From the IMG/VR virus record IMGVR_UViG_3300022937_002035, positions 1-41,736 of that record: DNA of 41,736 bases. One strand, 5' to 3'. The position numbers and the translations under genes are program-made. Below are positions 1 through 8,406 of this stretch, piece by piece; within the stretch, counting starts at the first letter, position 1, and every line of letters begins with the position of its first letter. The notes beneath the pieces were generated by a model, which worked only from the letters and a program-made list of their open reading frames with translations, searched no databases and was not told where the DNA came from. This DNA is from a virus.

Positions 1-1
1 C

Positions 2-565
2 CTGAAGAAGCAAATCTACATGACGGTTATTAGTATCAATATTCTTGAGGCTATCCGGTTTTATGTCAGCTTTGTCTGTAGCTTTGCGTTTGCAGAGAAC
101 AAGAAGATGGTCGGCAACGCAGATATTATCAAGCTCATCAAACGCGATGAGGCTTTGCACCTAACCAATACTCAGCAGATCCTAAAGATTCTCCATACGG
201 AAGAGTCAGAAGGATTTGTTAGTACAGCCGCCAAGTGTCAAGATACCGCCGTTGAAATGTTTGATAGAGCAGCGGCAGAAGAAAAAGAATGGGCATCGTA
301 CCTATTCCAAAACGGATCAATCATTGGACTCAACGAGACCGTACTACACCAATATATTGATTGGTTGTGCATGTCTCGAAGGAAAGCTATTGGGCTTCCA
401 TACGAAAACGTTGGAAAAAACCCAATCGCAGGTTGGACACAGGCTTGGATGCAGAGCGAAAGCGTTCAGGTGGCTCCACAGGAACATGAAATTACTAGCT
501 ACAAAATCGGTGCTAGTAAAAATGATTTAGATGATATGGACTTAGGAGGATTTACTTATGAGTGA
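2..565 (+). CDS. nrdB: Ribonucleotide reductase class I beta subunit, C-terminal part (5' end outside window)
   Basis: The reading frame is open to the left edge, so this is the C-terminal ~188 residues of a longer protein. It contains the helix LEAIRFYVSFVCSFAFAE followed by RDEALHLTNTQQILKIL, the conserved NrdB segment whose Glu and His bind the di-iron centre. The tail DDMDLGGFTYE is acidic and aromatic, as expected for the flexible C-terminus that docks on NrdA. The enzyme makes deoxynucleotides for phage replication. Its stop overlaps the start of the MazG-like gene, suggesting translational coupling. The family call is firm; the N-terminal half cannot be seen, and the first ATG in the window (position 20) is internal. 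Confidence 0.93.
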   Translation: MKKQIYMTVISINILEAIRFYVSFVCSFAFAENKKMVGNADIIKLIKRDEALHLTNTQQILKILHTEESEGFVSTAAKCQDTAVEMFDRAAAEEKEWASYLFQNGSIIGLNETVLHQYIDWLCMSRRKAIGLPYENVGKNPIAGWTQAWMQSESVQVAPQEHEITSYKIGASKNDLDDMDLGGFTYE

Positions 566-932
566 AGAATGTAAAGATTATCTAGTAAGACATGCAATGC
601 TCGAAAGCGTAAATAACATTCCACGCAATATGGGAACTAAGACCTACATTGAGAAGATTACGCAGTGGCATCACGACCGTAATCTGATTGAAGGTTCTAC
701 AGATAAAGATCAGTTTTGCAAACTAATGCAGGAAGCTGGTGAGCTTTCTGACAGCATTTGCAAAGGTAAAGATGTCTCTGACGATATTGGCGACATGATT
801 GTTGTGCTAATCAATATTGCAGAGAGGAACAAATTGAGCATCTCTAAGTGTCTTAGGAAGGCATGGGATGACATTAAAGATAGGAAAGGAAAGATGGTTG
901 ACGGCGTGTTCGTTAAGGAGACCGATCTATAA
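558..932 (+). CDS. mazG: MazG-like nucleotide pyrophosphohydrolase
   Basis: A 124-residue all-alpha protein with the MazG signature: ExxE at residues 59-62 (QEAGELSDSI) and a second metal-binding motif DIGD at 76-79, where the usual first Glu is Asp. The family hydrolyses (d)NTPs to monophosphates. Phage MazG proteins have been proposed to adjust (p)ppGpp or the nucleotide pool, but the substrate cannot be read from sequence. The gene overlaps the end of nrdB by 8 nt, and the preceding AGGAGG lies close to its ATG. It sits among nucleotide-metabolism genes, which fits the call. Confidence 0.85.
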   Translation: MSEECKDYLVRHAMLESVNNIPRNMGTKTYIEKITQWHHDRNLIEGSTDKDQFCKLMQEAGELSDSICKGKDVSDDIGDMIVVLINIAERNKLSISKCLRKAWDDIKDRKGKMVDGVFVKETDL

Positions 933-955
933 ACTTTCCCACATAAGGGTTTTAC

Positions 956-1627
956 ATGAGAACTAAACGACAAAGACGAGAAGACAACAAGAAACCTAAT
1001 CACAAAATTAAGCCTTTAGAAGCAAAAACAGATAATCAAAGAGACTATATCAGGGCAATCGTAGAGAACGATATTATACTTTGTTCTGGCCCAGCGGGTT
1101 CTGGTAAGTCTTTTATAGCAGCAGGAATCGCCGCTCAACACCTACATCAGAATAGGATTGGGCAAATCATTGTAACTAGACCATTAGTTTGTACTGGTAA
1201 AGACATCGGGTCTTTGCCGGGAGAGATGGGTGAAAAAATCGCACCCTATCTTTTGCCAATGAAAGAAAACTTAAAACACTTTCTTGGTCAAGCATACTAC
1301 GGACTTTATTCCAATGAAGGTCAGATCCAATACAAACCTCTAGAAGTCATGAGAGGGTCTACATTCCACAACTCTTACATGATTTTAGATGAGGCACAAA
1401 ATTGTACAGAAGATCAGATCAAAATGTTTGTCTCTCGTATGGGCGAAAATAGTAAAGTCATTATCAATGGAGACATTGAGCAGAACGACCTCCGAGGTCG
1501 GAGTGGTCTTGAGTTTTGCATGAATAGACTAGACCGTATTGACGGAATTGGAATTTGCAAACTAGGCTACGAAGATATTCAGAGGAATGGGATTATAGGA
1601 AGATTTTTAAGAGCATTGGAGAATTAA
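956..1627 (+). CDS. phoH: PhoH-like P-loop ATPase
   Basis: A 223-residue protein with Walker A GPAGSGKS at residues 45-52, the PhoH-type segment VTRPLVCTGKDIGSLPGEM, and a Walker B strand MILDEAQN near residue 142. A basic N-terminus (about 20 residues) precedes the ATPase core. PhoH-like proteins are very common in marine phages and are predicted ATPases possibly linked to RNA metabolism or phosphate stress; the exact role is unsettled. A 23-nt gap separates it from mazG, and it abuts the FmdB-like gene without a gap. Confidence 0.93.
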   Translation: MRTKRQRREDNKKPNHKIKPLEAKTDNQRDYIRAIVENDIILCSGPAGSGKSFIAAGIAAQHLHQNRIGQIIVTRPLVCTGKDIGSLPGEMGEKIAPYLLPMKENLKHFLGQAYYGLYSNEGQIQYKPLEVMRGSTFHNSYMILDEAQNCTEDQIKMFVSRMGENSKVIINGDIEQNDLRGRSGLEFCMNRLDRIDGIGICKLGYEDIQRNGIIGRFLRALEN

Positions 1628-1981
1628 ATGCCAACATATATTTACGAGTGTAGTGCATGTGAACACTCTTTTGAAGAGTGGCAAAAAATGACTGACGACC
1701 CACTCAAGAAATGTCCTGAGTGTGGTAAGAAGAAACTGTTTAAAGTTTTGACTGGTGGTCTTCACGGATTTGTTTCTGGAAGCGAAACTATTGGTGGTCT
1801 TGCGGATAAAAACGCTAGAGAAAACAAAAACAAAATTGCAGAAGCAGAAGCAAAAAAACGTGAGTCAACACCAGAAGCACCAAAGGCTTGGTACGACAAG
1901 TATGGAACCGCTACACCAAAAGAAATTAATAAAATGACACCACAACAAAAAACTAGATATATAATGGAGGGCCGTAAATGA
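1628..1981 (+). CDS. FmdB-type zinc-ribbon protein
   Basis: The N-terminus MPTYIYECSACEHSFE is the hallmark of the FmdB/CxxC_CxxC_SSSS zinc-ribbon family. C8/C11 and C29/C32 form the zinc knuckle. After residue ~45 it becomes a charged, Lys/Glu/Ala-rich tail, probably helical or disordered, ending in QQKTRYIMEGRK. Many phages carry this family next to DNA-processing or structural genes, but the function is not known. It begins right after the phoH stop, and its own stop overlaps the next gene (ATGA). Confidence 0.75.
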   Translation: MPTYIYECSACEHSFEEWQKMTDDPLKKCPECGKKKLFKVLTGGLHGFVSGSETIGGLADKNARENKNKIAEAEAKKRESTPEAPKAWYDKYGTATPKEINKMTPQQKTRYIMEGRK

Positions 1982-2310
1982 GATTTGTTGACGGAAAATT
2001 TTTACCACAAGAAGACAAGACTGTATTCCTATTTGGGAAAACTGGAGAAGTATTAGACAAAGATGAGCAGCATAAATTGCCTCACTATGCTAAAATTGTG
2101 CAGAACTCAGAAGGTAAAGAAACTTGCTATATCAGAACTTATCAAAGTACACCATTCGATCCAATGGGTCCATATGGTAGAAGAGAGAGAAATCTAGATA
2201 CGCAAATTAAAAAGGTTTCCAGAAGCACCTTTGATTTTTATGTTACATATTTAAAAACTAACAATTCAATTTACTTAACCAAGGCTCAACGAGGATTTTT
2301 AAATGACTAA
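1978..2310 (+). CDS. Hypothetical phage protein (110 aa)
   Basis: I do not recognise the family. The start overlaps the upstream stop as ATGA, and GGAGG lies a few bases upstream. The protein is soluble-looking, with alternating charged and aromatic residues, no membrane segment and no cysteine pairs. A proline/glycine-rich middle (STPFDPMGPYGRRERN) is followed by a positively charged C-terminal half with several Tyr residues. Gene geometry argues that it is real. Confidence 0.6.
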   Translation: MRFVDGKFLPQEDKTVFLFGKTGEVLDKDEQHKLPHYAKIVQNSEGKETCYIRTYQSTPFDPMGPYGRRERNLDTQIKKVSRSTFDFYVTYLKTNNSIYLTKAQRGFLND

Positions 2311-2608
2311 GAAGGGACCGCTCAGTAAGGCAGAGAAGTTTTACATTGAAAGCCATCTGGAAAAACCGATGGAAGACTTGTGCAAGGATTTAGACAGAGC
2401 TAAGTCTAGCATTGAGAAATACATTAAGACCATTCCAGTTGACGATAAGCAGAAGGCAGAGACTTTGCTGCTACAGCAGTTTGCTAGAAATGGAAAAGGG
2501 TCTACGGTTATGACTCAAAATGCAGCAGAAATGTCAGATGCAAAACGTGCTAAGTTTACAAATAATGGAACTAGGAGAAGTTCCAAGTGTACCACGAATA
2601 TCAGGTGA
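2303..2608 (+). CDS. Small basic protein with HTH-like N-terminus
   Basis: 101 residues. The segment from residue 5 to about 45 (LSKAEKFYIES, then CKDLDRAKSSIEKYIKTI) reads like the 'sigma-70 region 4/Myb-like' short HTH seen in small phage proteins, with a potential recognition helix at about 28-42. The rest is polar and basic with a C-terminal Ser/Thr/Arg-rich tail, consistent with nucleic-acid binding. It overlaps the upstream ORF by 8 nt and is followed 3 nt later by the next gene. A DNA-binding or regulatory role is inference only. Confidence 0.55.
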   Translation: MTKKGPLSKAEKFYIESHLEKPMEDLCKDLDRAKSSIEKYIKTIPVDDKQKAETLLLQQFARNGKGSTVMTQNAAEMSDAKRAKFTNNGTRRSSKCTTNIR

Positions 2609-2611
2609 CAA

Positions 2612-3046
2612 ATGGACGATAAGAAATGGGGCGAGTTTTACTCGTCGGACAGAAAAAATATAAGCAAAATCTTCGTTAAGGTTATGACAACCGATAAAAA
2701 GCATTGGTTCTTTTCTGATTACGATGTGTGGTACGAAGTAAAAGACTATTGCGAGAAAAATTCTGTGTTTATTGAGGATTTGCACTTGCAATTTAGGTCT
2801 AACAAATGTATAATAGATATAGGAGAGTGTGAGGCACTGTATTTAGTGAGATCCGCTCTCGGTGCTATCGGTCAACCAACAAAAAATTACTTCACTGTGG
2901 GAACATTAAACGATGGAGTGGTTCACAAGCAAATGTGGTTGACTCCAGAATTAATTTTAGACAAGCAGTACGATGATGATTTATCTGGATGTTTTAGCGA
3001 GGCTATAATCTACAATGAACAAAAGGAAAAGAAGCGAAAAGAGTAA
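2612..3046 (+). CDS. Hypothetical phage protein (144 aa)
   Basis: No family recognised. It is a mixed alpha/beta soluble protein rich in Asp and aromatic residues (KHWFFSDYDVWYEVKDYC), with a highly charged C-terminus (NEQKEKKRKE) that overlaps the start of the next ORF by 32 nt. It lies between HTH-like and recombination genes. A strong sigma-70-like promoter is embedded in its coding sequence (2786-2814), so it may share its DNA with the control region for downstream recombination genes. Confidence 0.6.
   Translation: MDDKKWGEFYSSDRKNISKIFVKVMTTDKKHWFFSDYDVWYEVKDYCEKNSVFIEDLHLQFRSNKCIIDIGECEALYLVRSALGAIGQPTKNYFTVGTLNDGVVHKQMWLTPELILDKQYDDDLSGCFSEAIIYNEQKEKKRKE
2786..2814 (+). promoter_or_regulatory. 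Sigma-70-like promoter, family member 1
   Basis: TTGCAA (2786-2791), a 17-bp spacer, then TATAAT (2809-2814) followed by AG. The -35 hexamer and spacing are identical to the sites at 8764 and 17047. It lies inside the preceding hypothetical gene and would transcribe toward the 3015 ORF and uvsX. Confidence 0.55.
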
Positions 3047-3470
3047 ATACAAACACTTAACAACAGGAGACTATTGCACTTGTGCCCAATATGTTGCTGC
3101 GATCATGTGCCAACGTAACGCAGAAAACAAGAATGAGGGATCTCTACCCTACAAATTCTGGAACAAAAAACCTTGGGACTGGACTTATAAGAAACAACTT
3201 TTTAAAGCCAACAGTATACTAAAGAACTACAGTGAAGAAGCACTTGTCAAAGCAATTGAGTCACCAGAGTTCAAAGGTATCTTTTCCCTAAACCATCCAA
3301 AGGTTGTTGGGATTATTAAGAAATACGAGCTACAGATTGAAGATCAGAAGTCAAAACCGAAGCAAGAAATTGAAGTGAAGAAAAACGCCAAGACTAGAAA
3401 AAAGAGTTATGGCGGAAAGAACCTTTTAAACAAACTTAGGAAACTAGAGAATGGCGAAAAAGAAAAGTAA
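3015..3470 (+). CDS. Hypothetical basic protein upstream of uvsX
   Basis: 151 residues with no assigned family. The N-terminal half has a Cys pair (DYCTCAQYVAAIMC) and Trp-rich segments (FWNKKPWDWTYKKQLF) compatible with a small helical domain. The C-terminal 50 residues are very Lys-rich (KSKPKQEIEVKKNAKTRKKS) and probably disordered and nucleic-acid binding. It overlaps uvsX by 20 nt, so the two are probably translated together; a role in recombination or replication is only suggested by position. Confidence 0.6.
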   Translation: MNKRKRSEKSKYKHLTTGDYCTCAQYVAAIMCQRNAENKNEGSLPYKFWNKKPWDWTYKKQLFKANSILKNYSEEALVKAIESPEFKGIFSLNHPKVVGIIKKYELQIEDQKSKPKQEIEVKKNAKTRKKSYGGKNLLNKLRKLENGEKEK

Positions 3471-4560
3471 AGCTGTTGAGTACGACGATCCTACTGTCGC
3501 AACATTGTGTAAGAAGTATGGTAATGTAATTGAGTCTGGCACTAAAGTGTTGGAGTCATTAGAAACGTATGACACCATCAGCGTTAGTCCAGCACTGGAC
3601 ATGGCACTTGGTGGTGGATTGCGTGAGGGTCAGGTTGTTGTAATGACCGGCGACCCAAAGACCGGAAAGACAACGACCGCTCTGTATGCTGCTGCCAAGG
3701 CACAAGCCAAAGGTAAGAAAGTATACTATCTAAATACCGAAGGTCGTCTGACCAAACAAAACTTTCGTGGCATCAAAGGTTTAGATGTTGATGCTATCCA
3801 AATTGTCCAAGCTACAGACGACACACCCATCGTCTCTGCTGAGACATATCTTAATATTATGGAGCGACTTCTTAAAGAAGAAGAGAACCTGTTCTTGATC
3901 TGTGACTCTACATCCAATATGGTTCCACAGGACGAGATTGATGGAGAGATCCGCACAGGTGTGCGTAACGCTCTACCACGTTTGTTGTCTATGTTCTTCA
4001 AACGTATCAGCGGTGACGTATCACGCATGAAAGCTATCGCTGTGTTCATCACTCATAATATCGCCAATACTGGTGGATCACGTTTTGCACCCAGCAAGAT
4101 GGCAGACTGCGGTAACATGCTACAGTTCCAAGCTGGAACCAATATGGTCATCACGCACCGTGGCAAATGGGAAGTACCCAAAGAGTCAGGCAATCACGTT
4201 GGTCAAGTTGCTAACTGGGTAATCAAGACTTCTGCTGCTGGTGGCACACCTATGAGTACAGCCGCAAGCTGGATTCGTTACGGCATTGGTATTGATGAAT
4301 CGCAAGAGATTGCACAGATCGCTATAGACTTCGCCCTTATTCAAGCAAAAGGTGCTTGGTTTACTATTCAATGTCTGGTAGATAATAAAGATCAGATCCT
4401 TGTTACAAATTATCTTAAAGACAATGAGGTTGATGTAGATGACCTAGAAGCTGTAACCAAGGCATTTAAGTTTCAGGGCATGGAAAAGCTGGTAAACTTT
4501 CTAAATGACAACCAAGACCTTAGAGATATCGTTATCGAGGAAGTAAGAGACTTGTTCTAA
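3451..4560 (+). CDS. uvsX: UvsX/RecA-like recombinase
   Basis: 369 residues with a RecA-fold core: Walker A GDPKTGKTT at residues 67-75 and Walker B LFLICD ending at D153. The segment FITHNIANTGG resembles the L2/motif-3 region of T4 UvsX. Length is close to T4 UvsX (about 390). It catalyses strand exchange for recombination-dependent replication and repair. The 3' end overlaps the next gene by 1 nt (TAATG). A UvsY-like gene follows one gene later, as expected for a T4-type recombination module, with a nuclease gene wedged between them. Confidence 0.93.
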   Translation: MAKKKSKAVEYDDPTVATLCKKYGNVIESGTKVLESLETYDTISVSPALDMALGGGLREGQVVVMTGDPKTGKTTTALYAAAKAQAKGKKVYYLNTEGRLTKQNFRGIKGLDVDAIQIVQATDDTPIVSAETYLNIMERLLKEEENLFLICDSTSNMVPQDEIDGEIRTGVRNALPRLLSMFFKRISGDVSRMKAIAVFITHNIANTGGSRFAPSKMADCGNMLQFQAGTNMVITHRGKWEVPKESGNHVGQVANWVIKTSAAGGTPMSTAASWIRYGIGIDESQEIAQIAIDFALIQAKGAWFTIQCLVDNKDQILVTNYLKDNEVDVDDLEAVTKAFKFQGMEKLVNFLNDNQDLRDIVIEEVRDLF

Positions 4561-4973
4561 TGAAAGTCACAGGCTTAAATGGTAGAGAGTATAATCTCGA
4601 TACCAAAAAATATTTAGTGAACAATCGGAGTAAGCGTAGCTTCTATCACTTACAAGCTAGGGAAATTATAGTGGAGCTTTTTCATCCCTATCAGGTACTT
4701 GAAGAAGTTACGCTTCCCGGTTCTTCTACAAAAAAATCCAAATTAGCCCTTGACTTTTTGATTCCATCGTGTACAATAGGTATTGAGGTGCATGGCGAAC
4801 AACACTTTAAGTATGTGCCATACTTTCATAAGTCTAGGATTGGTTTTGCACAAGCAAAGAAGAGAGACTTGGATAAGAAAGAGTGGTGCAGAATTAACGA
4901 CATCACACTTGTAGAGCTACGTTGGGACGAAGACCCAGAATACTGGAGAGAGAAAATTGAACGCAGCAGATAG
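4560..4973 (+). CDS. VSR-like PD-(D/E)XK endonuclease (possible homing enzyme)
   Basis: 137 residues. The core is ALDFLIP (D65), GIEVHGEQHF (E76, E80, H82), then a basic helix KKRDLDKKEW and strand ITLVELRW. This is the pattern of very-short-patch-repair-like restriction-fold nucleases, which often occur as free-standing mobile nucleases in phages. It sits between uvsX and the UvsY-like gene and overlaps both, so it has been inserted without disrupting translation. It could nick DNA for homing or act in repair. The nuclease fold call is fairly firm; the mobile role is inference. Confidence 0.7.
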   Translation: MKVTGLNGREYNLDTKKYLVNNRSKRSFYHLQAREIIVELFHPYQVLEEVTLPGSSTKKSKLALDFLIPSCTIGIEVHGEQHFKYVPYFHKSRIGFAQAKKRDLDKKEWCRINDITLVELRWDEDPEYWREKIERSR

Positions 4974-5418
4974 ACTACAGAAGTTTTTGGATGGCATACA
5001 GCAGTATATTACTGGAGCTAATATTGCACCAACAAACTTTACTCCAGAGTTTGCTATTGCAGAAACTCTAACATTAGACAAGATGGAGAAGTTGACTCAG
5101 GACGACTGTTTCAACTATGCTTATCAATTATACCAGTATGCAGATCACATAGCTTGGTGTAGATCACAGAGCGAGAATGTTGTAAGGTGGTGTAAAGAGA
5201 ACCTTGGTAGTATCGTGGCTAGTGAAGTGACACAAATTGAAGTGCAGTTCATGAAGTACGAAACAAAGGTCGATTTGATTAAAAGAGAAAATGATATAGC
5301 AAGAAACATTAACGAGTGGTTGATGACAGCAGAGAGTAGACTAGAACTATTAAAAAGTAGAGAATACAACGTTCGCCGCAAGGCTGATATCTTAATTGAA
5401 AAAGGGAAGAGAAAATGA
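4957..5418 (+). CDS. UvsY-like recombination mediator (tentative)
   Basis: 153 residues, largely helical. The layout matches T4 UvsY: central Lys-rich helices around EVQFMKYETKVDLIKREN, and a C-terminal helix with LLKSREYNVRRKADIL, comparable to the UvsY 'IKSRGFAIKH' helix. UvsY loads UvsX on SSB-coated ssDNA. The likely start is TTG at 4957, with GGAGAG six bases upstream, overlapping the nuclease gene by 17 nt. Position right after uvsX plus nuclease supports the call, but residue identity to UvsY is low. Confidence 0.5.
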   Translation: MNAADRLQKFLDGIQQYITGANIAPTNFTPEFAIAETLTLDKMEKLTQDDCFNYAYQLYQYADHIAWCRSQSENVVRWCKENLGSIVASEVTQIEVQFMKYETKVDLIKRENDIARNINEWLMTAESRLELLKSREYNVRRKADILIEKGKRK

Positions 5419-5855
5419 GTGAAGATATTGTAAAAACATTGTTAGAATCATTAACGGATGAGCAAAAGGCTCAGTTAGTACAAGGTTTAATGTCTAACAT
5501 GAATCAAACTATTTCTAAACCTCCAGCTAGAGAAACACAAATAGAACAAGAGGAAACGGTTTCCTCGCAAACTCGGTCAAATGTGACAGAGGATTTTAGA
5601 GTAGTTCAGAACGATAAGTTAGAAAAAAGGAAAACTCCGGTGAGAGCCAGAAAAAACCAGTGGGTAGATGAGGGTGAGGATCGTGATCCCGAATTTGACC
5701 CCGCTAAGTTTGAGAGTATGGGTAAAGTAGCACGCAACCGTAGCAAAGTAAGAAAGAAGACTATTGAGTGCCACGTTTGCGGTCGCAGCTTTGCTGTAAA
5801 TCCCGCCTATATCTACGGCGAAAACATTAGATGCAACCGATGCACAGGAAGGTAA
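5415..5855 (+). CDS. Protein with C-terminal zinc ribbon
   Basis: 146 residues. The N-terminus (VKTLLESLTDEQKAQLVQGL) is an amphipathic helix. The middle is long, polar and probably disordered, rich in Gln/Arg/Glu. The C-terminus carries a clean zinc ribbon, CHVC at about residue 119 and CNRC 18 residues later. It starts as ATGA over the stop of the UvsY-like gene and ends 1 nt before the helicase gene. It may be a replisome adaptor, but no family was recognised. Confidence 0.6.
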   Translation: MSEDIVKTLLESLTDEQKAQLVQGLMSNMNQTISKPPARETQIEQEETVSSQTRSNVTEDFRVVQNDKLEKRKTPVRARKNQWVDEGEDRDPEFDPAKFESMGKVARNRSKVRKKTIECHVCGRSFAVNPAYIYGENIRCNRCTGR

Positions 5856-5856
5856 C

Positions 5857-7320
5857 ATGGATCAGCTTGCTGATGTCGGTGCAGAGAGGGCAGTTCTAGC
5901 TGGACTCTTTGCATATGGCTTTGAATCTTACGTTGAAATCAGTGACTTCCTTACGCATAGCAGCTTCGCTAACCGTAACAACCAAGTCATTTACAAGTGC
6001 ATTGAGAAGGTGCTGGAGAATGATGCTGTAGCTGACATTCCAGCGATTCTTTCTGCTGCCGAACAACTTAACCTCACAGAAGTAGTCAAGACTGAACATG
6101 AGCTAGACTATATTCGTGACCTTATGGACTATCCCGTAAAGAGGGATAACGTCCTGCATTTTGCTGCACAGGTTAAAAAGTTTGAGTTTGCCCGTAACGC
6201 AAAACGTATTGCTAAAAAGATAGATAAAGATATTGACTCCATAGTTGGTGATGAGAGCATTGATGATATTATCAATCTCGTAGAAATGCCACTTATGGAT
6301 TTCTTGCGTGACGATGAGTCAGGTCAAAAACCAGAAATGCTTGGCGATGATCTGGACGAATACATCGAATTTCTAATCGAAAACAAATGTGACCAAATAG
6401 GACTGTCCAGTGGATTTCCCAGATTTGATTCCGTCATTGGTGGTGGCTTACGTCGCAAGTGTGTAGATCTCGTATCCGCAAGGCCCGGAGTGGGCAAGTC
6501 TGTCTTTGCAGATAATGTGGCTCTGCATAACGCTAGGAATGGAATTCCTGTACTTATGCTCGATACTGAGATGAGCAAAGAGGATCATCTCAACAGAGTC
6601 CTCGCTAATATCAGTGGTGTTCCTATTCAGGATATTGCAACCGGCAAGTTCTCAGAAGATGATGAGAAAGCTATTGCCGTTAAAAATGCGGCAGAAGAAA
6701 TTAGAGATATCCCCTACACCTATGTCAGTGTAGCTGGTGCCCAGTTTGAAACCATTATGAATATCATCAAGCGATGGATTCTTCGTGAGGTGGGTCAGGA
6801 CGAGAACGGCAGAACCAACGACTGTCTTGTTGTGTACGATTATCTCAAACTCATGTCGTCGTCCGGTATTACAAACAATCTCCAAGAGTATCAGGCTCTT
6901 GGTTTTCAAATCACAGAATTACATAACTTAACAGTCAAGTATGACTTCCCATGTTTATCATTTGTTCAGTTGAACCGTGATGGTATCACAAAGGAATCTA
7001 CGGACGCTGTGAGCGGTTCTGACCGCATCATTTGGTTGTGTACGTCTTTCTCTATATTTAAATTAAAGTCCGCAGAGGAACTAGCAGAGGACGGTCCAAA
7101 CGGTGGTAACAGGAAAGTTGTAACGTTAAAAGCTCGTCACGGTGCTGGATTGCTTGACGGTAATTATATTAACATGAACATGGTTGGCGAACATGCACAA
7201 CTGCTTGAGTTGCGAACCAGAGATGAAATGAGATCCTCACCCGATGGTGATGTGATCGAAGGGGCAGACGCACCCTTCGATGAAGACGAAGATTACGAAG
7301 TACCTTTTTATACCGAATAG
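5857..7320 (+). CDS. DnaB/gp41-type replicative helicase
   Basis: 487 residues. An N-terminal helical domain (ERAVLAGLFAYGFESYVEI, DnaB-N-like, with VIYKCIEKVLEN) leads to a RecA-type motor: Walker A ARPGVGKS near residue 210 and Walker B CLVVYDYLKLM near 325. SFVQLNRDG and a late DGNYINMNM segment follow the DnaB C-terminal pattern. It unwinds the fork 5'-3' as a hexamer and should pair with the primase encoded downstream at 8834. The ATG is 1 nt after the zinc-ribbon gene. The tail is strongly acidic. Confidence 0.92.
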   Translation: MDQLADVGAERAVLAGLFAYGFESYVEISDFLTHSSFANRNNQVIYKCIEKVLENDAVADIPAILSAAEQLNLTEVVKTEHELDYIRDLMDYPVKRDNVLHFAAQVKKFEFARNAKRIAKKIDKDIDSIVGDESIDDIINLVEMPLMDFLRDDESGQKPEMLGDDLDEYIEFLIENKCDQIGLSSGFPRFDSVIGGGLRRKCVDLVSARPGVGKSVFADNVALHNARNGIPVLMLDTEMSKEDHLNRVLANISGVPIQDIATGKFSEDDEKAIAVKNAAEEIRDIPYTYVSVAGAQFETIMNIIKRWILREVGQDENGRTNDCLVVYDYLKLMSSSGITNNLQEYQALGFQITELHNLTVKYDFPCLSFVQLNRDGITKESTDAVSGSDRIIWLCTSFSIFKLKSAEELAEDGPNGGNRKVVTLKARHGAGLLDGNYINMNMVGEHAQLLELRTRDEMRSSPDGDVIEGADAPFDEDEDYEVPFYTE

Positions 7321-7329
7321 AGGCTAAAA

Positions 7330-8406
7330 ATGCTCAAGATTGATCCAGAACCAAAGTTAGATTTCGATGATGTCTTACTCGTACCACAAAGATCGAGAGC
7401 GGCAAGTAGAAAAGAAGTAGACTTAACTAGGAGGTTTAAGTTTTACTGGTCTCCAAAAGAGTGGCATGGTGTACCGTTGGTAGCTGCCAACATGGACACT
7501 ACTGGCACATTTAAAATGGGAACTGCCCTTAACAATCATGAGATGGTGACTTGTTTACATAAACATTATGCCGCTGATGTGATTGATGACTACTACAAAT
7601 ATTATAATGTAGAGCATAATGTCTGGGTTAGTATTGGTATGGATCTTGAGCATGAGTTGGAGCGATTATTCTATATCGAAGACAATTCATCTATTCAACC
7701 TAACATCTGTATTGATATTGCTAATGGTTACACAGAGAGGTTTGTTGACTACTGTGGTAAAATCAGATTAGAATTTCCTGATTCAATTATCATGGCGGGT
7801 AATGTTTGCACACCAGAGATGGTATCAGAACTTATCCTACATGGCGAAGTTGACATTGTAAAGATCGGGATTGGTCCCGGCTCTGCATGTACGACCCGAC
7901 TAAAGACAGGCGTTGGATACCCACAGCTTTCAGCTATTGCAGAGTGTGCCCACGTAGCTCATGGTTTAAGGTCTGATGCTGGTAGACTTGGCCTCATCTG
8001 TGCAGATGGTGGCTGTAGGACTGCTGGTGATGTAGCTAAAGCCTACGCTGCTGGGGCAGACTTTGTGATGCTGGGCGGTATGTTCGCTGGCACAGACGAG
8101 TGTGAAGGATCATGGGAATACGAAGTAGACGATAAGGGCTTGGAACATAAAACTGGTCTTATTTTTTATGGCATGTCATCAGAAACAGCACAGAACAAAC
8201 ATAACGATGGTATGAATGATTATGCTACCAGCGAAGGTAGAATTAAAGTTGTTCCATATAAGGGGAAGGTAGATGGAGTGGTTCGAGATATTTGTGGCGG
8301 TGTTCGGAGTGCTTGTGCTTATACGGGAGCTACTTCATTAAAGGACTTTAGTAAAACGGCACGTTTTGTTCGTGTCAATCGTACTCATAACGATCAGAGT
8401 ATATAA
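7330..8406 (+). CDS. guaC: GMP reductase
   Basis: 358 residues, full length compared with E. coli GuaC (347). The diagnostic loop GPGSACTTRLKTGVGYPQL holds the catalytic Cys at residue 187. Other family segments are LDFDDVLLVPQRS, VAANMDTTGTF, CIDIANGYTE, MAGNVCT, CADGGCRTAGDVAKAY and FYGMSSETAQ. There is no CBS insertion, and the sequence tracks GMP reductase rather than IMP dehydrogenase. It converts GMP to IMP with NADPH, feeding guanine nucleotides back toward adenine nucleotides. It is 9 nt after the helicase gene and overlaps the GNAT gene by 1 nt. This is an unusual enzyme for a phage. Confidence 0.92.
   Translation: MLKIDPEPKLDFDDVLLVPQRSRAASRKEVDLTRRFKFYWSPKEWHGVPLVAANMDTTGTFKMGTALNNHEMVTCLHKHYAADVIDDYYKYYNVEHNVWVSIGMDLEHELERLFYIEDNSSIQPNICIDIANGYTERFVDYCGKIRLEFPDSIIMAGNVCTPEMVSELILHGEVDIVKIGIGPGSACTTRLKTGVGYPQLSAIAECAHVAHGLRSDAGRLGLICADGGCRTAGDVAKAYAAGADFVMLGGMFAGTDECEGSWEYEVDDKGLEHKTGLIFYGMSSETAQNKHNDGMNDYATSEGRIKVVPYKGKVDGVVRDICGGVRSACAYTGATSLKDFSKTARFVRVNRTHNDQSI

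Noticed and set aside
1960-1965. TATAAT as a further promoter (also at 3004, 4590, 7603, 15958, 19028, 23941, 31265, 35592, 35715)
   Set aside because: None has a TTG 17 bp upstream; they are ordinary coding words in AT-rich DNA.
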